Source of the DNA: Streptomyces roseofulvus
GTDB taxonomy: Bacteria > Actinomycetota > Actinomycetes > Streptomycetales > Streptomycetaceae
Assembly (NCBI RefSeq): GCF_039534915.1
Contig: NZ_BAAAWE010000001.1
Location: forward strand, 5,952,001-6,016,000
DNA length: 64,000 nt
Reading direction: 5' to 3'
In this document: one piece after another, positions 42,167-50,583 of the stretch
Position numbering within the stretch: position 1 is the stretch's first letter
How the letters are laid out: each line of letters opens with the position of its first letter
Made by a program: the position numbers and the translations under genes
Notes under the pieces: model-generated
What the model was told of the DNA's origin: nothing
What the model saw: the letters and a program-made list of their open reading frames with translations, nothing else
Databases searched by the model: none

Positions 42167-42793
42167 ATGCCTCTCCCTCCCGAGGAGCCTCAGATTCACG
42201 AGAGCGCCCAGGGTCCTAGCGCCACCGCGGCCGCCGGCCGCCCCGCGCCGACCCCACGTCCCGTACCCGGCCCGCGTTCGGCGGCCTCCCCGCGTCCCGG
42301 TCGACCGGGCCCCGGCCCGGCCCGCCCCGCCCCGCCGGCCCCGCGGCCCGTCCCGGGTCCGCCCGCGGCCAAGAACCGTGCGGAGAATCGTTCCGCCGAC
42401 GGTGGCCCGCAGCTGCAGCTCATCCCGGCCCCGGCCGACGGCGCCCTCGACGCCGCCGAGGAGGCCCTCGACCTGCTCCTGGACAGCGGCCGGTCACCCG
42501 GCGACGTCCTGGTGCTCACCACCGGTGACCGTCACCCGTGGGCCGCGCACGAGCTGACCTTCGGCGAGTCCGCCTACTGGGCCCAGCAGGACTCCGCCGA
42601 GGACGTGTTCTTCGCGGACGCCGCCGCCGTGGACCGGGTCGCCGCCCGCCCCGTGGTGATCGTCGCCGTCAACGGCGGTGACGACGAGGCGGTCGCCCGC
42701 GCCCTTCCGGTCGCCCGGTCGCGAGCGGGTGCCCTGCTCGTGGTCTGCGGTGACCCGCAGCGCGTCACCGCGGTGCTCGGCGCCGGGGTCTGA
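42167..42793 (+). CDS. Hypothetical protein with Pro-rich N-terminus
   Basis: A 208-residue protein I do not recognise. About 75 residues rich in Pro, Gly, Ala and Arg precede a compact domain. That domain begins near GGPQLQLIPAPADGALDAAEEALDLLLDSG and contains VLVLTTGDRHPWAAHELTFGESAYWAQ, VVIVAVNGGDDEAVARALPVARSRAGALLVVCGD. The second half reads like an alpha/beta domain without a P-loop, reminiscent of the C-terminal part of a helicase (weak). The ATG at 42167 is chosen; GTG 42113 is possible. It converges on another unknown gene of the same coding length. Confidence 0.65.
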   Translation: MPLPPEEPQIHESAQGPSATAAAGRPAPTPRPVPGPRSAASPRPGRPGPGPARPAPPAPRPVPGPPAAKNRAENRSADGGPQLQLIPAPADGALDAAEEALDLLLDSGRSPGDVLVLTTGDRHPWAAHELTFGESAYWAQQDSAEDVFFADAAAVDRVAARPVVIVAVNGGDDEAVARALPVARSRAGALLVVCGDPQRVTAVLGAGV

Positions 42794-42803
42794 CCTGTCG
42801 CGT

Positions 42804-42833
42804 CTCCGCCGGACCGGCAGCGGCCCGGCGGAG
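42804..42833. terminator. Bidirectional hairpin
   Basis: A 9-bp stem (42804-42812 with 42825-42833) with a partly paired 12-nt loop lies in the 51-bp gap between convergent genes ending at 42793 and 42845. Confidence 0.7.
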
Positions 42834-42844
42834 CGGCGGACGGT

Positions 42845-43471
42845 TCAGCGCGCCGCGGCCCTGCGCAGGGGCTCGGCCGCTCCGCCCGCCGTCCTCGGCG
42901 CGAGGTGACCGAGCTCGTCGTTCGGCTCGCCGAGCGCGAGCGGAACGGAGTCCGAGCTCGGCCGACGGCCGCCCCGGCCCTCTCCGAAGACCTGCCAGCC
43001 GGCCTTGGTCAGGGTGATGTACGCGCCGCAGCGCAGTCCGTGGAGCGTGCAGGCGTCGCGGAGCCCCCACATCCAGGCTCCGTCCTCCTCCGTCCAGCGC
43101 TCGTCCCCGTCACGGCAGTAGACGAGCACCGCGGTCCGCACCGGGGTGCGGCGCCGGAGGTCGTGCGGCACCACTCGCCGCAGATGGGCGAGGAGGGCGT
43201 TCCGGAACTCCCATCCGTCGGCCGGGCCGGGCCGGCGGACGAACGAGGCGCTCGCGGTGAGCCGCTCCTCGTGGTCGAGCACCGCCACGACCGCGGTCGT
43301 GGGCAGGGGACGATGGCGGGAGTGCAGTCCGCTCACGACCTCACGCGGGCTCCGCAGCAAGGGAATTCCGGCCGCGGCCCAGTCGGCCGGCTCCAGCATC
43401 CGGGCGAGACGGCTCGCAGAGGCGGAGTTCGAGCCGAGCGAGGTGGTGGACGGAGCGAATCCGAGGGTCAC
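42845..43471 (-). CDS. Hypothetical protein
   Basis: A 208-residue protein of unknown function. It opens VTLGFAPSTTSLGSNSASASRLARMLEP. Its core includes VVAVLDHEERLTASASF and ALLAHLRRVVPHDLRRRTPVRTAVLVYCRDGDERWTEEDGAWMWGLRDACTLHGLRCGAYITLTKAGW. The alternation suggests an alpha/beta domain with conserved Trp and Cys residues. I see no catalytic signature. GTG 43471 follows GGGAGG. The 228-bp gap to recQ contains a 15-bp palindrome at 43626-43640, so it probably has its own promoter. Confidence 0.68.
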   Translation of the reverse strand: MTLGFAPSTTSLGSNSASASRLARMLEPADWAAAGIPLLRSPREVVSGLHSRHRPLPTTAVVAVLDHEERLTASASFVRRPGPADGWEFRNALLAHLRRVVPHDLRRRTPVRTAVLVYCRDGDERWTEEDGAWMWGLRDACTLHGLRCGAYITLTKAGWQVFGEGRGGRRPSSDSVPLALGEPNDELGHLAPRTAGGAAEPLRRAAAR

Positions 43472-43625
43472 GGTCCTCCCTTCGGATACGCGCCCGCGAG
43501 GCGGGCAAGGTCGGGTGAGGGCGCAGCACGGCACAGTCCTTCCGGACCGCTTCGAGCCGTGTGGGGCGGTTCCCCAATTCTGGCTTGGCCCGAGCGGGGG
43601 CGGCAACGAGCAATTGAGGCGGCTG

Positions 43626-43640
43626 ACGGTAATGAACCGT
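43626..43640. promoter_or_regulatory. 15-bp palindrome upstream of the hypothetical gene
   Basis: ACGGT-AATGA-ACCGT lies in the AT-richer part of the 228-bp gap between recQ and the hypothetical gene at 42845-43471. It could be an operator, though no regulator is adjacent. Confidence 0.4.
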
Positions 43641-43699
43641 TATGCCACTGATATCCCTGCCCAGTTACCCAGTATTCACTCGCAGTTTGCCGACCCTTC

Positions 43700-45883
43700 T
43701 CAGCCCTGGACGGCGAGCACCAACGGAAAGACTCCTTCCGCTCCGGAACGCAGCAGCAGCCGGGCGGCCACGGCGAGGGTCCAGCCGGTGTCGGACAGGT
43801 CGTCCACCAGGAGTACGGGACCGCCGGCCGCGGCCACTCGCTCGGCGACTCCGGGCGGAACCTCCAGGGCCCGGTGCAGCCCGATCACGCGCTGGGCGCT
43901 GTTGGTCCGGGACAGGTGCGCGTCCTCCGCCCCGGGCACGTACTCCACCGCTCCGAGCAGCGGCATCCGCCCGATCTCGGCGATCCGCGCGCCCAGCGAG
44001 CCGACCAGGGCCGGCCGCCGCCGCGAGGCCACGGTGACCACGCCCGCCGGCCGCGGCGGGACGTCGGAGCCGCCGGACGCCCAACCGCCGGGCCCCTTCG
44101 CCCAGTCGGCGAGCACCTGGACCACGGCCTGCACCACATCGTCGGGCACCGGTCCGTCCGGCGCGGACTCGGCCAGCAGCGGCCGGAGGCGGTTGCCCCA
44201 GCCGATGTCCGACAGCCGCCCGAGGGCGCGGCCGGCGAACGCCTGCTCGCCCGCCGGGATGCGGCCCTTCAGATCGACCCCCGCGGCGGCCAGCCCCGTC
44301 GGCCACATCCGGCGCGGCTCCACCTCCACGCCGGGACGGCCCAGTTCGCCCCGGGCCGCGTCCAGCGCCGCGTCCGTCACCTTCGGGTCGAACCGCGGGC
44401 CCGCGCAGTTGTCGCAGCGGCCGCAGGGCGCGGCCGCCTCGTCGTCCAGCCGGCGCCTCAGGAACTCCATCCGGCAGCCGGTCGTCGTGGCGTACTCGCG
44501 CATCGCCTGCTGCTCCGCCGAACGCTGCCGGGCCACCCAGGCGTACCGCTCGGTGTCGTACACCCACGGCTGTCCGGTGCTCTCCCAGCCGCCCTTGACG
44601 CGTCGTACGGCGCCGTCCACGTCCAGGACCTTGAGCATCGTCTCCAGCCGGGTCCGGCGCAGCTCGACCAGCGGCTCCAGGGCGGGCAGCGACATCGGCC
44701 GGCCCGCGCCGGCGAGCACGTCGAGGGTCCGGCGCACCAACTCCTCCGGGGGGAAGGCGACGGAGGCGAAGTACCGCCAGATCGCCTCGTCCTCCTTGCC
44801 CGGCAGCAGCAGCACCTCCGCGTGCTCCACGCCGCGCCCGGCACGGCCGACCTGCTGGTAGTACGCGATGGGGGAGGACGGCGAACCGAGGTGCACGACG
44901 AAGCCGAGGTCCGGCTTGTCGAAGCCCATGCCGAGCGCCGAGGTCGCCACCAGCGCCTTCACCCGGTTCGCCAGCAGGTCCTCCTCGGCCTGCTGGCGGT
45001 CCGCGTTCTCCGTGCGTCCCGTGTACGAGGCGACCGTGTGCCCGCACTGGCGGAGGTACGCCGTGACCTCCTCGGCCGCCGCGACGGTGAGCGTGTAGAC
45101 GATGCCGGAGCCGGGCAGCTCGTGCAGGTGGTCGGCGAGCCATGCCAGGCGGTGGGCCGCGTCGGGCAGCGTGACCACGCCGAGGCTGAGCGACTCGCGG
45201 TCCAGCGGTCCGCGCAGGACCAGGGCGTCGGTGCCGGCGCCGGTGCCGAGCTGTTCGGCCACGTCCGCGGTCACCCGGGCGTTCGCGGTGGCGGTGGTGG
45301 CGAGCACCGGCACCCCGGCCGGAAGGTCGGCCAGCATGGTGCGCAGCCGTCGGTAGTCCGGGCGGAAGTCGTGTCCCCAGTCGGAGATGCAGTGGGCCTC
45401 GTCCACCACGAGCAGTCCCGTGGCGGCTGCCAGCCGCGGCAGGACCTGGTCACGGAAGTCCGGGTTGTTGAGCCGCTCGGGGGAGACGAGCAGGACGTCG
45501 ACCTCGCCGGCGGTGATCTCCTCCTGGACGCTCTCCCACTCCTCCGTGTTCGACGAGTTGATCGTGCGCGCCCGGATGCCCGCCCGGGCCGCCGCGTCCA
45601 CCTGGTTGCGCATGAGCGCGAGCAGCGGCGACACGATGACGGTGGGCCCGCTGCCGCGCTCGCGCAGCAGGGAGGTCGCCACGAAGTACACGGCGGACTT
45701 GCCCCAGCCGGTCCGCTGGACGACCAGCGCCCGGCGGTGATCGGCGACCAGCGCCTCGATGGCGCGCCACTGGTCCTCACGGAGTCTCGCCGTGCCGGTC
45801 GGGTCTCCGACGAGTCGGGCCAGTACGGCGTCGGCGGTGGCGCGGAGCGCGGCGCGGTCTTCCGGGAGGTCTGCGTGGGTCAT
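43700..45883 (-). CDS. RecQ-family DNA helicase with C-terminal phosphoribosyltransferase-like domain
   Basis: A 727-residue protein. The helicase core has motif 0/I REDQWRAIEALV and VVQRTGWGKSAVYF, motif II VVDEAHCISDWGHDFRPDY and motif VI YYQQVGRAGRG. The RecQ zinc region is CRMEFLRRRLDDEAAAPCGRCDNC. The HRDC domain is absent. Instead the last 120 residues form a type I PRTase-like domain with VGSLGARIAEIGRM, SAQRVIGLHRAL and the PRPP-loop motif VLLVDDLSDTGWTL (about 688-701). ATG 45883 was used; 45892 is also possible. It is divergent from DUF4192, with two DnaA boxes in between. Confidence 0.9.
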   Translation of the reverse strand: MTHADLPEDRAALRATADAVLARLVGDPTGTARLREDQWRAIEALVADHRRALVVQRTGWGKSAVYFVATSLLRERGSGPTVIVSPLLALMRNQVDAAARAGIRARTINSSNTEEWESVQEEITAGEVDVLLVSPERLNNPDFRDQVLPRLAAATGLLVVDEAHCISDWGHDFRPDYRRLRTMLADLPAGVPVLATTATANARVTADVAEQLGTGAGTDALVLRGPLDRESLSLGVVTLPDAAHRLAWLADHLHELPGSGIVYTLTVAAAEEVTAYLRQCGHTVASYTGRTENADRQQAEEDLLANRVKALVATSALGMGFDKPDLGFVVHLGSPSSPIAYYQQVGRAGRGVEHAEVLLLPGKEDEAIWRYFASVAFPPEELVRRTLDVLAGAGRPMSLPALEPLVELRRTRLETMLKVLDVDGAVRRVKGGWESTGQPWVYDTERYAWVARQRSAEQQAMREYATTTGCRMEFLRRRLDDEAAAPCGRCDNCAGPRFDPKVTDAALDAARGELGRPGVEVEPRRMWPTGLAAAGVDLKGRIPAGEQAFAGRALGRLSDIGWGNRLRPLLAESAPDGPVPDDVVQAVVQVLADWAKGPGGWASGGSDVPPRPAGVVTVASRRRPALVGSLGARIAEIGRMPLLGAVEYVPGAEDAHLSRTNSAQRVIGLHRALEVPPGVAERVAAAGGPVLLVDDLSDTGWTLAVAARLLLRSGAEGVFPLVLAVQG

Positions 45884-45934
45884 GCGTCCCATGCAACCCG
45901 ATGCCTCGGACATTCGGCGAACGAGCCGGCGATC

Positions 45935-45984
45935 TGTGGACAGTGCAAATCGGATGATCAGGTCGTATGAGTTAGTTATCCACA
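45935..45984. promoter_or_regulatory. Two DnaA boxes in the recQ / DUF4192 divergent region
   Basis: A minus-strand box CTGTCCACA lies at 45935-45943 and a plus-strand box TTATCCACA at 45976-45984, facing each other 32 bp apart. Both fit the Streptomyces DnaA box YYRTCCACA, apart from tolerated first-position changes. They sit in the 141-bp intergenic region between the recQ and DUF4192 starts. Confidence 0.55.
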
Positions 45985-46024
45985 GGGGTTGTCGGAAATC
46001 GGAGATCACGAGACGGTCCTCGCC

Positions 46025-47422
46025 ATGAACGCGAATCACCCCGAAATCAGCGCATCCACCCGAGGCCAGCAGATCACCCTGCGCAGCGCCGCCGAGCTCG
46101 CCGACGCCCTGCCGTTCGTGCTCGGCTTCCATCCGACCGACTCGGTCGTGCTCGTCGCCCTGCACGGCGAGAACGGACGCTTCGGCGGCCGGGTCAGGAT
46201 CGGCATCCCCCGTGCACCCGGCGAGTGGGACTCCACCGCGGACAACCTCGCCGAATGCCTCGTCGAGACATCGGTCCAGCGGACCTCGCCACCCGACGGC
46301 ATCGTCGGCTTCCTCTGCCAGGACCCAGGTCCCGGCGAGACCGCCGGCGAGGTCTACGAGCGGCTGCGGCCGTTCGCCCAGCGGCTCCGGACCGCCTGCG
46401 GAGCCCTCGACATCCCGGTCTACGAGGTGCTGTGCATCTCCGGCGGCCGCCACTTCTCGTACTGCTGCCCCGACGAGCGCTGCTGCCCGCCCGACGGCAC
46501 CCCCCTCGCCCTCAGCGGCACCTCGGTCATGGCCGCCGCGGCGGCGTACGCCGGAATCCAGGTACGCGGCTCGCTGCGGGAGATGGAGGACCGGTTCAAG
46601 CCCACGGGCGGACCCGGGGAGGCGCAGCAGCGGTCCGCGCTCGACGCCGCCGCGGCCCGCGTCGTTCCCCTCGTCGTGGACGGGGCGGAGGAGCAGGGCA
46701 AGGCGCGGCTGCGGGAGACGACCCTGGCCCTCGCGGGCCGGCTCCTGGGCAGGTTCGCCGAACCGCCGCGCCGGATCGGGCCGGACGGCGTCCGCCGCGG
46801 CCAGGCCGCGCTCGACGCCGACGACGACGCCCGTGTCGAGCCCGCCGAAGCGGCCGCGGTCATCCTCGGCCTTCAGGACCGGATCACCCGCGACCGCCTC
46901 GCCGAATGGATGGAAGGACCCGAGGGCGTCGCCGCCGTGCGGCTCTGGCGGGTCCTCGCCCGGCGCTGCGTCGCCCCCTACCAGGAGTACGCCGCCGCCC
47001 CGCTGACCCTCGCCGGCTGGGCCGCCTGGTCCACCGGCGACGAACCCACCGCACGCGTCGCCCTCAACCTCGCCCTGGACGCGGATCCCGCGTACGTCTT
47101 CGCGCGGCTGCTGCACCAGGCCTGCAACGAGGGCCTCGAACCCGAGGCGCTGCGCTCCTGCCTGCGCGGCGAACGGGAGAACCGCATGGCGGCGGAGAAG
47201 ACCGCCGCCACGCACGCCCCCCGTACCCGCACCCGCACCCGGACCCGGACCCGGGGGGCCCGCCCCGGCGGACCGCGGCCGGCGCTCCCGAAGGCGGGGA
47301 CCGGCGTCGCCCGGCGGGGGCGCGCGACGCCGGGCTCGCGGCCCGCCGGACGCGCCTCCACCCGGCCGGGCGGCCCCGCCCCGCGACACGGCGGCCGGCG
47401 CGGCTCCAGGAGTGGCCGATGA
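46025..47422 (+). CDS. DUF4192 domain-containing protein
   Basis: A 465-residue actinobacterial protein of unknown function. The DUF4192 domain covers about residues 15-385: ITLRSAAELADALPFVLGFHPTDSVVLVAL near the start, then a Cys-rich HFSYCCPDERCCPPDGTPL and TLAGWAAWSTGDEPTARVALNLAL near the end. The C-terminal 75 residues are strongly basic. They include an 11-residue Arg-Thr dipeptide run (400-410, encoded by ACCCGN hexamers at 47222-47254) and many Arg-Pro-Gly residues, suggesting nucleic-acid binding. ATG 46025 was chosen over a TTG at 45989. Confidence 0.82.
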   Translation: MNANHPEISASTRGQQITLRSAAELADALPFVLGFHPTDSVVLVALHGENGRFGGRVRIGIPRAPGEWDSTADNLAECLVETSVQRTSPPDGIVGFLCQDPGPGETAGEVYERLRPFAQRLRTACGALDIPVYEVLCISGGRHFSYCCPDERCCPPDGTPLALSGTSVMAAAAAYAGIQVRGSLREMEDRFKPTGGPGEAQQRSALDAAAARVVPLVVDGAEEQGKARLRETTLALAGRLLGRFAEPPRRIGPDGVRRGQAALDADDDARVEPAEAAAVILGLQDRITRDRLAEWMEGPEGVAAVRLWRVLARRCVAPYQEYAAAPLTLAGWAAWSTGDEPTARVALNLALDADPAYVFARLLHQACNEGLEPEALRSCLRGERENRMAAEKTAATHAPRTRTRTRTRTRGARPGGPRPALPKAGTGVARRGRATPGSRPAGRASTRPGGPAPRHGGRRGSRSGR

Positions 47423-47537
47423 CGACCGTGACCCCGCACACCACCCGACCGTTCACCTCTGTGGCGGAGCCGGGCGAGCCGTGCCGCCGACACCCTGCCG
47501 GCCGTCCGGATCGCACAGAGAGCACGCCGCACCCCTC

Positions 47538-49586
47538 ATGGTCCTCAGCCCTGTCCCGGCCCCCGGACGCACGGCGGAACACCCCACCGGGCACACCCCC
47601 GCGGCCGGCACCCCCGCCGCCCACGGGACCCGCCCCGGGGAGCTTCCCCCGGTCCACGACGCCCTTCTCTGCGTGGCCCTGCCCGCCTTCGCCGTCTCTC
47701 CCCGGCACGGCCAGCTCACCGGACACGGCCCCGGAGGCGTGTACGCCTCGGGGCGGCGGCTCCTCTCCCGCAGCGTCCTGCGGATCGCCGGACGCGAGCC
47801 CGTCCCCCTCCAGGGACGGCTCGCCGCCGCCGACCGGGCCGTGTTCGTCGGCGCCCTCCGCGTCCCGGGCGACACCGGCCCCGACCCGGCGGTCACCGTC
47901 GAGCGCACCCGGGGCGCCGACGGAACCGAGCGGATCACCCTCCGCAGCGCCGCTCCTCGCCCCGTCCGTCTCCCGGTGGAGCTCGCTCTGGGCACGGATC
48001 TCGCGGAGCTGGCAGCGGTCGCGTCCGGCAGGAGCCGCCCCGAGCTCAGGGCCAGCGTCCACGGCACCGGCCTGCGCTGGACCGCCCCCGACGGACGGTC
48101 CGTCGCGGTCACGGCCGACCCGGCGCCCATGGACGCCCTGGCGGCGGCCGGGGTCCTCCGCTGGGAAACCGATCTCGCCCCCGGTGCCGCGCTCACCCTC
48201 CACCTGCGACTCCACGCCGGGCGGGCCCCCGGGGCGGCCCCGCCCGGCGGCCGCCCCGGCGGCCACCTGCTCTCCGAGGCGCAGGCGGAAGGCGACGACC
48301 GCCGCGCCGGGGAACTGCTCCGCGCCTCCGTCGAGGACCTGCGCGCCCTCCTCCAGCGCGATCCCGCGCACCCCGCCGACGTCCATCTCGCGGCCGGCGT
48401 CCCGTGGCGCTGCGGGCCCGTCACCGCGGAGGCTCTCTGGGCGGCCCGCATGGCCCTGCCGCTCGGCACCCGGCTCGCCACCACCACGCTGCGCGCCCTC
48501 GGCCGCACCCAGCTCACCGCCGGAGCCGAGGCCGGCCGCATCCCCGGCCCGCTGCGGGACGCCGGTCCCCACCTCCCGCCCCGCTGCACCGGAGTCGAGG
48601 CCACCCTCGCCTTCCCCGTCGTCCTCGCCGAGGCGCGCCGGTGGGGTCTCCCCGCGGCCGACCTGGACGAGCTCCTTCCGGTGGCGGAGCGCTGCCTCGG
48701 CTGGCTGCGCCGCGGCCTCGACACCGACGGGCTCCTGCCGGACCCGGCTCCAGGCGGACCCTGGCGGGCCGAGACCCAGGCCCACGCCCACCGGGCCGCC
48801 CTGCTCGGAGCCGACCTCCTCGACGCCTGCGGGCGTCCCGGCGGGGACGACCTCAGGGCGGCGGCCCGGGCCCTCCGCGAGCGGTTCCGCAGCGCCTTCT
48901 GGCTCGACGATCTCTCCGGCGGCCGGCCCGCCGCCGTCCGGCCACCGGACGGGCGCGCCCTGCCGCAGCTCGGCGGATGGGCCGCCCACCTCCTCGACAC
49001 CGGACTCCTCGGCGGAGGCCGGTACGCCCAGGGACTGCTCGACCGGGCGGAGACCGAACAGGTCGCGCGCCTGCTCGGCACCCCGGCGCTCGACTCGGGC
49101 TGGGGACTGCGCGGCCTCGGCGCCAAGGAACCGGGCCACAACCCGTTCGGACACCGGGCCGGAGCCGTCCGCGTCCACGAGACGGCCGTCGCCGTCACGG
49201 GACTGGCCGCCGCCGGATACGAGAAGGAGGCGGCCGCCCTGCTGCGGGGCCTCCTCGACGCCGCCGAACACTTCGGCCACCGGCTGCCCGAGATGTACGC
49301 GGGCGAGCAGCGCACCGCGGGCGCGCGCCCCGTGCCGCACCCGGCCGCCTGCCGGCCCGCCGCCGTCGCGGCCGCCGGAGCGGTCCACGCGCTCGCCGCC
49401 CTGGCCGGGATCCGGCCCGACGCCCCCGGCGGGAGCGTCGCCGTCCAGCCGATGCCCTCCGCGCCGCTGGGGGCGATCCGGTTCTCGGGGTTCGTGGTCG
49501 CCGGCGAACCCTTCGCCGTGCGGGTGAGCCGCCTCGGACTCGGTATGGTCGAGGAGGCCGCCGAGGGTCTGCAGCTGGGGGTGTGA
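47538..49586 (+). CDS. Glycogen debranching N-terminal domain / GH63-like protein
   Basis: A 682-residue protein. The N-terminal beta domain (about 25-240) has VALPAFAVSPRHGQLTGHGPGGVYASGRRLLSRSVL, typical of the GDE N-terminal domain. The rest is an (alpha/alpha)6 barrel with WRCGPVTAEALWAARMALPLGT, HRLPEMYAGEQR and GSVAVQPMPSAPLGAIRFSGF. Such proteins are annotated as amylo-alpha-1,6-glucosidases; the acid/base residues are not identifiable with certainty. ATG 47538 was preferred to GTG 47412, because the 42 codons between have rare, A/T-ending codons unlike the gene. Confidence 0.8.
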   Translation: MVLSPVPAPGRTAEHPTGHTPAAGTPAAHGTRPGELPPVHDALLCVALPAFAVSPRHGQLTGHGPGGVYASGRRLLSRSVLRIAGREPVPLQGRLAAADRAVFVGALRVPGDTGPDPAVTVERTRGADGTERITLRSAAPRPVRLPVELALGTDLAELAAVASGRSRPELRASVHGTGLRWTAPDGRSVAVTADPAPMDALAAAGVLRWETDLAPGAALTLHLRLHAGRAPGAAPPGGRPGGHLLSEAQAEGDDRRAGELLRASVEDLRALLQRDPAHPADVHLAAGVPWRCGPVTAEALWAARMALPLGTRLATTTLRALGRTQLTAGAEAGRIPGPLRDAGPHLPPRCTGVEATLAFPVVLAEARRWGLPAADLDELLPVAERCLGWLRRGLDTDGLLPDPAPGGPWRAETQAHAHRAALLGADLLDACGRPGGDDLRAAARALRERFRSAFWLDDLSGGRPAAVRPPDGRALPQLGGWAAHLLDTGLLGGGRYAQGLLDRAETEQVARLLGTPALDSGWGLRGLGAKEPGHNPFGHRAGAVRVHETAVAVTGLAAAGYEKEAAALLRGLLDAAEHFGHRLPEMYAGEQRTAGARPVPHPAACRPAAVAAAGAVHALAALAGIRPDAPGGSVAVQPMPSAPLGAIRFSGFVVAGEPFAVRVSRLGLGMVEEAAEGLQLGV

Positions 49587-49666
49587 CGGATGCCGGGCAC
49601 GGAGACGAGGAAGCCCTCGCGACCGGGTGACGAAGTCACGGACGGAGCGCACGCGGGGCGTGTTTA

Positions 49667-49688
49667 TCGTCAGGAAGACGACTATGAT
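49667..49688 (+). promoter_or_regulatory. Operator and -10 element of the Nudix regulator gene
   Basis: A palindrome TCGTC-AGGAA-GACGA (49667-49681) is followed directly by TATGAT (49683-49688), a good -10 hexamer ending 6 nt before the ATG at 49695. The palindrome fills the spacer, the usual place for a repressor site. The transcript would be leaderless. Confidence 0.6.
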
Positions 49689-49694
49689 CGCGGC

Positions 49695-50459
49695 ATGTCT
49701 CCCTACGACCCGTCGGCCTTCCCGCCCTTCGCTGTCACCGTCGACCTGGTCGTCCTCACCGTGCGGAGCCACGCCCTGTGCACCCTGGTCGTCCGCAGGG
49801 GAGAAGCGCCCTTCCAGGGACGGTGGGCACTGCCCGGAGGCTTCGTCCGCGACGACGAGGACCTCGGTGCCGCCGCCGCCCGCGAGCTGGCCGAGGAGAC
49901 CGGGCTGTGCGCCCACGACCCGTCGGCTCCGCAGCCCGTGCCCGACAACGGCGCGCACCTGGAACAGCTCGCCACCTACGGGGCGCCCGAGCGCGACCCG
50001 CGGATGCGGGTGGTGAGCGTCGCGCACCTCGCGCTCGCCCCCGACCTGCCCGCGCCCCGGCCCGGCGGGGACGCCCACAGCGCGCGCTGGGCACCCGTGG
50101 AGGAGCTGCTCGACCAGGCGCGGGCGGCGGGGAGCGACTCTCCGGACGCGCTCGCCTTCGACCACGCCCAGATCCTCTCCGACGGGGTCGAGCGGGCCCG
50201 CTCCAAGATCGAGTACTCCTCGCTCGCCACCGCGTTCTGTCCGCCCGAGTTCACCGTCGGCGAGCTGCGCCGGGTCTACGAAGCCGTCTGGGGCGTCTCG
50301 CTCGACCCGCGCAACTTCCACCGCAAGGTCACCGGCACCCCCGGCTTCCTCGTCCCGACCGGCGGGACCACCACCCGTCAGGGCGGGCGCCCCGCCCAGC
50401 TGTTCAGGGCCGGCGGCGCCACCCTGCTCAACCCGCCGATGCTGCGCCCCGAGGTCTGA
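49695..50459 (+). CDS. Nudix-domain protein with C-terminal winged helix (NrtR-like regulator)
   Basis: A 254-residue protein. The Nudix domain (about 15-150) starts AVTVDLVVLTVRSHALCTLVVRRG. Its Nudix box, ALPGGFVRDDEDLGAAAARELAEETGL, retains G and REL..ET. The C-terminal 80 residues (SSLATAFCPPEFTVGELRRVYEAVWGVSLDPRNFHRKVTGTPGF) are the winged helix of NrtR, an ADP-ribose-sensing repressor of NAD genes. The box has REL..ET where active hydrolases have REx2EExGxx, so catalysis may be weak. The palindrome at 49667 suggests autoregulation. Confidence 0.87.
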   Translation: MSPYDPSAFPPFAVTVDLVVLTVRSHALCTLVVRRGEAPFQGRWALPGGFVRDDEDLGAAAARELAEETGLCAHDPSAPQPVPDNGAHLEQLATYGAPERDPRMRVVSVAHLALAPDLPAPRPGGDAHSARWAPVEELLDQARAAGSDSPDALAFDHAQILSDGVERARSKIEYSSLATAFCPPEFTVGELRRVYEAVWGVSLDPRNFHRKVTGTPGFLVPTGGTTTRQGGRPAQLFRAGGATLLNPPMLRPEV

Positions 50460-50583
50460 GGGCCAAGAGGATCCGCCGCCCCCGAGGCGGCAACCCTGCG
50501 GCAAAAGTCCGAAATCTGGCGTTATCTTGCTGCGGTAGCGCCGCCCTGCCCGCGGAGCGGTGACACCTACCGCGAGAGAAGCG

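Noticed and set aside
43700..47389. A 1,229-residue minus-strand frame extending RecQ over DUF4192
   Set aside because: The N-terminal 500 residues lie antisense to DUF4192 and have low-complexity shadow composition. RecQ homology begins at 45883.
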